A stretch of DNA of 64,000 bases, taken from Pseudomonas protegens. GTDB taxonomy: Bacteria > Pseudomonadota > Gammaproteobacteria > Pseudomonadales > Pseudomonadaceae. Position numbers and translations under genes: made by a program. Positions within the stretch are counted from its first letter, which is position 1; every line of letters begins with the position of its first letter. The DNA lies in contig NZ_CP031396.1 of the NCBI RefSeq assembly GCF_003363755.1, positions 992,001 through 1,056,000 of the forward strand, written 5' to 3'. The notes under the pieces are model-generated. The model was not told the DNA's origin and made no database searches. It saw only the letters and a program-made list of their open reading frames with translations. Below are positions 58,142 through 64,000 of the stretch, piece after piece.

Positions 58142-58582
58142 TCAGAACTCCTTTTCTTCCGGTTGCTGGTCACTCTCCTGGGGCTGTTTGGAATCTGCCC
58201 GGTATGAAACCAGTGCCATAAAAATCTTCATTGACTCCAGTCCTGCCATCCCCCCCGCCAACTCAACAGGCGGCGCATCAACATCTGGCGACTCCTGTTG
58301 TCGCTGTAAGCGCTCCTGAGCCTCCAACTTCCGAACGCTCTCGCGGTAATCCTTGTAATCGAGCGCATAAGGTGCCGACATCATACAAACCTGCATAGCT
58401 GCCAGCCCAGCAACCCCGCCCGCCAACAGATTGGCCCAAAAGATAGGAATGCGGCCACGGAAACGAATGATAAGCATTGTGACCATAACCCCAACCCAGA
58501 CAAACAGCTGAAATGGGATAGAAACTATTGCAAGTGACTCCCAAACCTCCCAATTGAGCAACATCCACAACGTCTGTAACAC
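58142..58582 (-). CDS. Uncharacterised small membrane protein
   Basis: 146 residues with two or three membrane helices (IVSIPFQLFVWVGVMVTMLI, IFWANLLAGGVAGLAAMQVC) and a charged C-terminal tail rich in Glu/Gln (QQPEEKEF). Start GTG 58582 has GGAGAG 8 bases upstream; ATG 58564 is an alternative. It is about 75 bp after a secreted-protein gene on the same strand, and the two may be co-transcribed. I do not recognise the family. Confidence 0.65.
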   Translation of the reverse strand: MLQTLWMLLNWEVWESLAIVSIPFQLFVWVGVMVTMLIIRFRGRIPIFWANLLAGGVAGLAAMQVCMMSAPYALDYKDYRESVRKLEAQERLQRQQESPDVDAPPVELAGGMAGLESMKIFMALVSYRADSKQPQESDQQPEEKEF

Positions 58583-58657
58583 CGATAACTCTCCAGAATC
58601 TCAAAGCCAAAGAAACCCAGAGTCCGCTGGATTTACTTTTCAACCGAGCAGCAAACT

Positions 58658-59215
58658 TCAGTAGACGTTCATCTCAAAGGGCACGTACTGGGTTTTGATC
58701 TTGTTGAAATAGAAGGCCATTTCAAATGGCTTTTGCTTTGACAAAGTCCACGCTCGGGAGGAGCTTTTCAGCGCAGCTTCAGACGACTCCAGTTCAGGCT
58801 GCAAAGTGCGCATAACGGCGTAGGTCGAGCACATCATGAGACGAAGTTCGGGATCGTCCTTTGCTCCCTTGCTACCCAGGAACTTGGCATTGCCTACCTT
58901 CCCAGCACTGTTGATTTCAACAAACATCTCCAGCTGGGCCCCCTTCAAGCTCAAGGTTTGGTAAATCACCTCACCATTCTTCATGGCTTGGGCCTTACCA
59001 AACGCAACGCCTGAACACTGCGGAACCTCCTTGAATCTCTTTTTCATTCCAGACTCAAGTTCCTTCGAAGTCAGAGGCAAGCCGCCGGCAGGCTTAGCCT
59101 CGTCTTTTTTCGAATCCCAGTCCTCCGGGATCAAATACTCGACTTCATCCTTTGCCGCGAATGCAGGCACCACTTGCGCAGCCAGAAGAGCGCACACAGC
59201 TAAACGACCGATCAT
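58658..59215 (-). CDS. Uncharacterised secreted protein
   Basis: 185 residues. Signal peptide MIGRLAVCALLAAQVVPAFA; the mature part begins AKDEVEYLIPEDWDSKKDEA and has two Cys (QCSGVAF, LMMCSTY) that could pair, so it is probably periplasmic. Start 59215 has AGGAGGTCAAAAGG upstream. Base composition is lower in GC than the core genes. No family recognised. Confidence 0.75.
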   Translation of the reverse strand: MIGRLAVCALLAAQVVPAFAAKDEVEYLIPEDWDSKKDEAKPAGGLPLTSKELESGMKKRFKEVPQCSGVAFGKAQAMKNGEVIYQTLSLKGAQLEMFVEINSAGKVGNAKFLGSKGAKDDPELRLMMCSTYAVMRTLQPELESSEAALKSSSRAWTLSKQKPFEMAFYFNKIKTQYVPFEMNVY

Positions 59216-59281
59216 TCCTTTTGACCTCCTTCCAATGGACCGCGGATCGTAGCGCATCTTCAGAGCAGGCATCACCCGCTT

Positions 59282-59683
59282 TCAGCGCAAGGCGCTAGCG
59301 AAGGCCGCACTGAGAATACCCTTCACATCAGAGCTGGAGTCCTGCAGCGCATCAGCCATGTAGTTGTCACGTGGCTTGATACGCCACTCCCCCGCTGCAC
59401 GCTCGGCTATAGCCGCACGCGCGCCAGCAGCTCGCCGGTTGGACTTTCCTTTGCCCGTTCCTGGCGCCAGCTTGCCCAGACGCCTGCCGCGCTTCACCCC
59501 GTAGTGCAGGTACGCCGGGTAAAACTCAGCCATGGCCGCAGTTTTCCGGGGTGCGATTTTCACCAGGAAGCCCGATCGGAACACCTTGAAGGCAATCGAC
59601 CCGACGCGGTACCACCACGCTGGCGCATAGAGGGCCCCGTCAACCTCCTCAACGCCATTGATGTCCAAGCCAAACTGCGCCAT
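59282..59683 (-). CDS. Phage HK97-gp10-like tail completion protein (probable relic)
   Basis: 133 residues (MAQFGLDINGVEEVDGALY). The pattern of a short alpha/beta domain followed by basic YGVKRGRRLGKLAPGTGKGK and the terminal RIKPRDNYMADALQDSSSDV resembles HK97 gp10-type head-tail or tail completion proteins. No other phage structural genes are adjacent, so it is probably a prophage remnant. A GTG start some 15 bp upstream is possible. The assignment is tentative. Confidence 0.45.
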   Translation of the reverse strand: MAQFGLDINGVEEVDGALYAPAWWYRVGSIAFKVFRSGFLVKIAPRKTAAMAEFYPAYLHYGVKRGRRLGKLAPGTGKGKSNRRAAGARAAIAERAAGEWRIKPRDNYMADALQDSSSDVKGILSAAFASALR

Positions 59684-59769
59684 GCCAAATCTCTTCACCA
59701 CTGAGCGCGCTGATGAATAGAAGCCCACAGGCGGCGCTATGCTTACGCTCCTAGCGTGAGGGCACAGCA

Positions 59770-60483
59770 ATGTGCGGAAGACTTTCTCAGTATCGCGGTA
59801 TCCACGACTTCGTCGCTGCCCTGAGCATGCCAGGGGCACTGGTCAACAGCGTTGGCGACCAGCCCCTGGGGCGCTACAACGCAGCGCCGACAATGCAGCT
59901 TGCCCTCTTCCATGTTGCCGGCGAAGCGTTGCATGCCGACGCCGTGCGCTGGGGCTGGCGGCCGCACTGGGCGGATGATCGCGCAGCCCCGGTCAATGCC
60001 CGGGTCGAAAAAGTGGCCCACGGTCCGTTCTTCCGCCAGATCTGGCCGCACCGAGCCCTATGCCCGATCGACAACTGGTTCGAGTGGGTGGATGAAGGCG
60101 GCGCGAAGAAGCAGCCCTACCTGATCCGGCACCGCGACGGCTCCCCCATCCTCTGTGCCTCGATCGGACAACTTCCGGATCCAAAGCGAGGCCGCGCAGA
60201 GCACGACGGCTTTGTGATCATCACCGCCGACGCTCAGGGCGGTATGGTCGATATTCACGACCGCCGGCCGGTGGTCCTGGCGCCGGAGCAGGCCCGGGAA
60301 TGGCTCGATCCGGCCACGCCGAAGGAGCGCGCCGAACAGATGGCCTTGCACCAGGGTGAGCCCGCCGACGCCTTCGAATGGTTCAGAGTCAGCACCGCCA
60401 TCGGCAACGTCAGGAACCACGGGGCGGAACTGATAGAGCCTACGACCAAACCCGCCGGGGGCGATGTGGTGAACAACGGCTGA
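59770..60483 (+). CDS. SRAP-domain protein (HMCES/YedK type)
   Basis: 237 residues. SRAP proteins crosslink to abasic sites in single-stranded DNA through Cys2; here the protein begins MCGRLSQY, so Cys2 is present after Met removal. Other landmarks are GRYNAAPTMQLAL, WGWRPHWADD, NARVEKVAHGPFFRQ, RALCPIDNWFEW (catalytic Glu) and VSTAIGNVRNHGAEL. It guards stalled forks. It lies in the accessory region next to the SOS-controlled small gene, but no SOS box is seen directly upstream. Confidence 0.93.
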   Translation: MCGRLSQYRGIHDFVAALSMPGALVNSVGDQPLGRYNAAPTMQLALFHVAGEALHADAVRWGWRPHWADDRAAPVNARVEKVAHGPFFRQIWPHRALCPIDNWFEWVDEGGAKKQPYLIRHRDGSPILCASIGQLPDPKRGRAEHDGFVIITADAQGGMVDIHDRRPVVLAPEQAREWLDPATPKERAEQMALHQGEPADAFEWFRVSTAIGNVRNHGAELIEPTTKPAGGDVVNNG

Positions 60484-60600
60484 TGATTGACAGGCCTCCG
60501 TATCGAGCCCGGCCCGGCACCGGGATTCTTCTATCTATACAGCGACCCACCTTGGTATCGTTGCGCCACTATTCGGCAGGCAGCAAGGAAGCGGTGAGGA

Positions 60601-60924
60601 ATGCATAAATGGAAAACTCTAGTGTTCGTCATCCTGGCATTGACCGGTGCTCAAGCCGCGGCGGAAAACAAGGGCTCCTATCAAAACTCGATGATGATGA
60701 TAACGCTGGCTCCAACCTTGCTTCTTTCAGGAACAACCGGACTATCTGAGCTGGCGGTGAAGCAATTCCAGCCTGCCAAGGCTGATGCACCGGCATTCGT
60801 AGGCTCAGATGGCGAGATTCGCGGCGCTCAATTCGAGCAAGCCGTTCGCTACTACCACTCGGCCTATGGCCCGCCGTACATGACCGACGAACAACTGGCC
60901 CTGGCAATCGCTACTACGCTCTGA
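60601..60924 (+). CDS. DUF2388-family small exported protein
   Basis: 107 residues. Signal peptide WKTLVFVILALTGAQAAA; the C-terminal part AFVGSDGEIRGAQFEQAVRY and TDEQLALAIATTL matches the recurrent Pseudomonas DUF2388 pattern (FVASxGEIRGAxLExAL...LAxAIL). It is probably periplasmic; the function is unknown. Start ATG 60601 has GGTGAGGA upstream. Confidence 0.7.
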   Translation: MHKWKTLVFVILALTGAQAAAENKGSYQNSMMMITLAPTLLLSGTTGLSELAVKQFQPAKADAPAFVGSDGEIRGAQFEQAVRYYHSAYGPPYMTDEQLALAIATTL

Positions 60925-61044
60925 AGTCTGTTCTCCTGGCATAACGTGCAGCGGCACAGGACTTCATCAAAGTCATGCCTGAAATAAAATCAGCCTCCCC
61001 ACAGCACTTTCCTCAAGTTCCAGCGGACGGTTAGCCAAGCCGCG

Positions 61045-61284
61045 TTAGCGTAATTCAGCAGGCGCCTTCATGAGTTCTGTCAGTGGCCGAACAGGATTGG
61101 CCTGCACGCGTTCAAAAAGAGGCGGGGTTTTACCTTCCATTCGATAGATGCACGCCTTGATCAGCCGCCCCTGTCTCTTGTCCTTCGGTAACTCAACAAA
61201 ATGCCCGAATTTGCAGTGTTCTTCGTTGACGACATAGGCGGGATCCTCCGCCCAGAGCGAGAGAACCATCATTAGCAGAAACAT
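61045..61284 (-). CDS. Small exported protein, function unknown
   Basis: 79 residues. A hydrophobic N-terminus (MFLLMMVLSLWA) could be a signal peptide; the rest (EDPAYVVNEEHCKFGHFVEL, KACIYRMEGKTPPLFERVQA) has two Cys. It is isolated between two plus-strand genes. No family recognised; coding status rests on composition and length only. Confidence 0.45.
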   Translation of the reverse strand: MFLLMMVLSLWAEDPAYVVNEEHCKFGHFVELPKDKRQGRLIKACIYRMEGKTPPLFERVQANPVRPLTELMKAPAELR

Positions 61285-61567
61285 TGATTGCAGTCCTTGG
61301 CGACACTTTGGGCCGGCTGTCTAACAGGCGTCGGATTCAACGGCAACCCTGCTCCCATCTTTGCGCATACAGGGCTCCCGTCGACCTGCCCAACGGACAG
61401 AATGCTGGACTTGGAATCGGCAGCCCTTATCATGCGGCGCTCTACTCGGCCCTCAGGGAAATAGACGCTGATGAACAAGGCGCGTGCCTGGTTACGCCGA
61501 CCCGTTCCAACCTTGCCCGCTTGGTGCTCCGATAACGGCTTTCCAGCAACCCCTCAGAGAAGTCCAT

Positions 61568-62329
61568 ATGACCCCCAATCCGACAATCGATAACGGATTA
61601 CGCGTCGCGTTGGTGACAGGATCCACTTCCGGCATCGGTGCAGCCATTGCACGTGCACTCAGCCAGGCAGGCTATGCGGTGGTGCTCCATTCGCGAACTT
61701 CTGCGGATACGGGACGCGCTATGGCCGCTGAAATGAAGCAGGCTGTTTATGTACAAGCCGATCTTGCTGTCGAAGCTGACAGAGTCAGGCTTGTTAACGA
61801 GGCGATCGCCGCGTGGGGGCAGCTCGATGTATTGGTCAATAACGCTGGTATTAGCAGAGTCATTCCCCACGGCGACCTTGCCTCGGCCAACTCGATGGTG
61901 TGGCACGAATTGAACGAGGTGAATGTCGTGGCACCGTTCCACCTCGTCACATTGGCCGAGTCGGCATTGCGCGATGCCGCCCGTCAGCGGCGAGCGGGTT
62001 GTGTCGTGAACATCAGTTCACATGCCGGTATCCGTCCTAAAGGCGCATCGATTCCCTATGCGGTCAGCAAAGCCGCGCTGAATCACATGACCCGCTTGCT
62101 CGCGTTATCGCTGGGGCCAGACATTCGCGTAAACGCTGTGGCGCCAGGCTTGGTCGACACGCCCATGACCGCAGAGTGGACCGATGCCCAAGAGTTGTGG
62201 CGAACTCGCGCCCCGATGCGCAGGGCCGCCAGCCCAGATGACATCGCCCACGCCGTGATCATGCTGGTCGAGTCGGATTACTTGACCGGCGAGATACTCC
62301 TCTCGGACGGCGGGTTGAATCTGACCTAG
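61568..62329 (+). CDS. SDR-family NAD(P)-dependent oxidoreductase
   Basis: 253 residues. Classical short-chain dehydrogenase motifs: [20 protein letters not shown] (TGxxxGIG), [11 protein letters not shown] (NNAG), VVNISSHAG (catalytic Ser), [10 protein letters not shown] (YxxxK) and [14 protein letters not shown]. It is similar in layout to FabG-type reductases. ATG 61568 is chosen; AGAGAAG upstream is a modest Shine-Dalgarno. The substrate is unknown. It has no obvious operon partner. Confidence 0.92.
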   Translation: MTPNPTIDNGLRVALVTGSTSGIGAAIARALSQAGYAVVLHSRTSADTGRAMAAEMKQAVYVQADLAVEADRVRLVNEAIAAWGQLDVLVNNAGISRVIPHGDLASANSMVWHELNEVNVVAPFHLVTLAESALRDAARQRRAGCVVNISSHAGIRPKGASIPYAVSKAALNHMTRLLALSLGPDIRVNAVAPGLVDTPMTAEWTDAQELWRTRAPMRRAASPDDIAHAVIMLVESDYLTGEILLSDGGLNLT

Positions 62330-62468
62330 TTCCCAAGCCTTGCCGGCGTCGCCAATGAACAGCAACTCACCTTGCCGGTGACCATGCTCGACCGCATCGA
62401 CACTTCACGGATGGTCTTGGCAAGGTCAACCACCGACGGGCAACGCCAGGCATCAGGGCTGAGAGGGT

Positions 62469-62603
62469 ATGGCCTATTCACTCAGCGGCGCCCCCCGTCA
62501 TCCCCTGGGCCCGGCTTTTGAACAATGGCGATCCTGCTTCGAAGCCTGGCAGGCCGACCTGGGTGCGCAAGACCTCTGGAAGGCCGCCCGTAGCGTGCAT
62601 TGA
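62469..62603 (+). CDS. Possible 44-residue protein or gene fragment
   Basis: MAYSLSGAPRHPLGPAFEQW followed by RSCFEAWQADLGAQDLWKAA and RSVH; GAGAGGG precedes the ATG. Trp-rich and amphipathic, but no family is recognised. The 140 bp upstream, after the SDR stop, has an open frame with LTLPVTMLDRIDTSRM that looks like debris of another gene. Low certainty. Confidence 0.25.
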   Translation: MAYSLSGAPRHPLGPAFEQWRSCFEAWQADLGAQDLWKAARSVH

Positions 62604-62938
62604 ACAACCAAGAGACGCCGCGCACAGGCTGTTCGACAAGTGGCGTCCTCTTTTCCTTCAAGGCTCAAGTTGCACATAGTTGAACTGACGACACCTCAGC
62701 CAGGTTGCCGCCCACTGCCTTGCCGACAGCAAGAAACTGTCTGGACGCCAATGCGCTTCACCCTCATTGGCCGGCCGTTCCAGTCAGGTCGCATGAAACA
62801 ACGCCTCCCCTATCAGGTCCCCCATAACACCCTCACCCCAATCAACCACGCGCCATGAATTCAAGGATCATGTACCACCTCCCCCAATGCCTCGAGCGGA
62901 TAAACGCCCGAAGAAGTGGCGGGATGGGCGCGCTTCGT
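62604..62938. other. Intergenic stretch with duplicated regulatory-like element
   Basis: 335 bp with no supportable gene. It holds one copy (62753-62802) of a 50-bp element that recurs upstream of the IPD072-like gene. It may be the remains of a lost transcription unit. Confidence 0.5.
62753..62802 (+). repeat. Diverged 50-bp direct repeat, copy 1
   Basis: Starts GCGCTTCACCCTCATTGGCC; aligns without gaps to 63628-63677 (GCGCTTCACCTGCATTGACT start) at 40 of 50 bases, most differences being transitions. Weaker similarity extends about 12 bp upstream. Confidence 0.75.
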
Positions 62939-63570
62939 TCATTTGTCCAGATCCGCCAGGTTATGCATCCGTTCGCCTAACGCTCCTCGCAACCACGCCG
63001 AATGAAACTCCATTTCTTCCAGAGAAGTACCCTCGGCCAATCGGTACAGCGACTGCTTGCCTCTTGGCCCTGACACAAAACGCTGAAATGGCCATCGCGG
63101 TCATAACTGGCGAACACGTAAGGGTAGATGCCAATGATGTCGCTATATGGCACCCGTACTTCGGTGGGCTTACGGCCGCGCCGGCTGACGGTAAGGGTCA
63201 GCAGTTGCTGGTTTTCGTCGAACGTGAAGGCCAGCACTCTGGGCACAGAGAAAATCCACGCGAAGACCAGTCCCATGAGCACGGTAAAGCCCAGCAGGAA
63301 CTGGATGAGAAGCGCCGTTGTGAAACTCGACCCATCGCTGCGCGGTTCACCTAGCATCGCTTCGGCCCCCAGAAGGAGCAATATCGTCAGCACCAAGACC
63401 GGCAAGGACCAAAGCACCAAGAAGCAGAACCCCATGATGGCCGATGCAGCGCTGCCCATGATCGGCAAGTCCGGATCTTGCTGCCAAATAGGTGGGTGAG
63501 GAGCAAAATCGTCGTTGCCCGGCACAGCTGAAGGCGTTGTGACAAGGCGAGATGGGCATTGGCGATTCAT
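62939..63570 (-). pseudogene. Uncharacterised membrane protein with frameshift near the C-terminus
   Basis: Read from ATG 63570 (GGAG upstream): a Pro-rich N-terminus, two membrane helices (IMGFCFLVLWSLPVLVLTIL, LIQFLLGFTVLMGLVFAWIF) and a PH-like or YcxB-like domain (VLAFTFDENQQLLTLTVSRR, YSDIIGIYPYVFAS). The open frame then degrades into SSRCTDWPRVLLWKK. One frame over, the DNA reads GKQSLYRLAEGTSLEEMEFH and WLRGALGERMHNLADLDK, a natural C-terminus ending at 62939. Adding one C at about 63066 restores QGPRGKQSLYRLAEG. So it is a recent frameshift or a base error. Function unknown. Confidence 0.65.
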
Positions 63571-63627
63571 TGAGGAAGCTCCAGGAGTGCAGCCTTGCTG
63601 ATAGCAAAATAGTATCTAGACTTCAAG

Positions 63628-63677
63628 GCGCTTCACCTGCATTGACTGGCAGTTCTAGTTAGGTTGTATGGAACAAC
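63628..63677 (+). repeat. Diverged 50-bp direct repeat, copy 2
   Basis: Second copy of the element at 62753-62802; it ends 72 bp before the ATG of the IPD072-like gene, so it overlaps that gene's probable promoter. Confidence 0.75.
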
Positions 63678-63749
63678 ATAACGACTGTAAGCATTGGATA
63701 GCAGTCAATAGCCAGATCAACTAAACCTCAATCTAAAAGGAATATAGAG

Positions 63750-64000
63750 ATGGGTATTACCGTTACCAACAAATCATCGAAAAAGATTGAAGTCTCGGTC
63801 AACAAATGGGGCAGCGACGGCGACACCACCTTCTTTGGAATCGACAGCGGCAAGCAGGAAAGCTGGGACAGATCGGACGACCGTGGCTTTGTGCTGTCCC
63901 TGAAAAGGAACGGCACCCAGGCGCCTTACTATGTCCAGGCCACGAGCAAGATCGAAGTTGATAGCAGCACCGTGAAAGACCACGGTGAGACCATTCACCC
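63750..64000 (+). CDS. IPD072-like small insecticidal protein (partial, last few codons off window)
   Basis: 83 residues are inside the window: MGITVTNKSSKKIEVSVNKW, GSDGDTTFFGIDSGKQESWD, RSDDRGFVLSLKRNG and YYVQATSKIEVDSSTVKD. From memory this strongly resembles IPD072Aa of Pseudomonas chlororaphis, an 86-residue protein toxic to corn rootworm larvae, with the same MGITVTN start, WGSDGDT, GKQE.WDRSD, RGFVLSLK and YYVQA.SKIEVD segments. It has no signal peptide, as in that protein. AAAGGAATATAGAG precedes the ATG. Composition is lower in GC than core genes, consistent with an accessory trait. Function is inferred from this resemblance alone. Confidence 0.75.
   Translation, partial: MGITVTNKSSKKIEVSVNKWGSDGDTTFFGIDSGKQESWDRSDDRGFVLSLKRNGTQAPYYVQATSKIEVDSSTVKDHGETIH

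Noticed and set aside
62640..62858. 72-codon open frame before the frameshifted membrane protein
   Set aside because: No ribosome binding site and biased composition; it spans the 50-bp repeated element, which is better explained as regulatory.

Overview
The window reads as a chromosomal segment of a fluorescent Pseudomonas, most likely the P. fluorescens complex near P. protegens/P. chlororaphis. That placement is an inference from high GC, third-position GC bias, two REP/REPIN families typical of the group, a lexA2-imuA-imuB cassette, tandem CbpD-type LPMOs and, at the right edge, a gene resembling the IPD072 insecticidal proteins of P. chlororaphis. About 60 real genes are packed densely, and most operons show 1-4 bp stop/start overlaps.

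Region 1 (1-4.3 kb): the SOS mutagenesis cassette lexA2-imuA-imuB (minus strand, running off the left edge) with a LexA2-type operator on the lexA2 start; a parD antitoxin whose parE toxin is reduced to a relic ending at a REPIN; and a Gfo/Idh/MocA oxidoreductase coupled to a DyP peroxidase. Region 2 (4.4-11.1 kb, minus): an apparent phytate-scavenging operon of TonB-dependent receptor, beta-propeller phytase, ExbB, ExbD and TonB, preceded by a good Pho box. A second Pho box faces the other way, ahead of a membrane GGDEF protein with a degenerate active site and an AraC regulator. Region 3 (13.5-16.3 kb): a GapN-like aldehyde dehydrogenase and a FUSC-type membrane protein.

Region 4 (16.3-33.5 kb) is a molybdenum-cofactor and molybdoenzyme district: moeA, moaB, mobA, a LysR regulator, fdhD, moaA-(bestrophin)-moaC-moaD-moaE, two FdhF/YdeP-type oxidoreductases, a cyanide-insensitive bd oxidase (cioAB) with two tiny membrane proteins, and a DyP gene that appears frameshifted. 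A 92-bp tandem repeat and a second REPIN type lie between that DyP gene and the second oxidoreductase. Region 5 (33.7-35.2 kb): an EamA transporter divergent from an Lrp/AsnC regulator.

Region 6 (35.5-56.7 kb) looks like a functional block: a BvgA/BvgS-like phosphorelay, four tandem CbpD-like lytic polysaccharide monooxygenases (each with its own terminator hairpin), then a complete gspC-M type II secretion operon. Family knowledge (CbpD is a type II substrate in P. aeruginosa) suggests the secretion system exports the LPMOs and the phosphorelay may control them. Region 7 (56.8-64 kb): a Bax-inhibitor-1 family protein, tRNA-Ser(UGA), then a lower-GC accessory stretch with an SOS-box-led small gene, uncharacterised proteins, a phage gp10-like relic, SRAP, a DUF2388 protein, an SDR, a frameshifted membrane protein and the start of the IPD072-like gene, whose upstream element recurs about 0.9 kb earlier.
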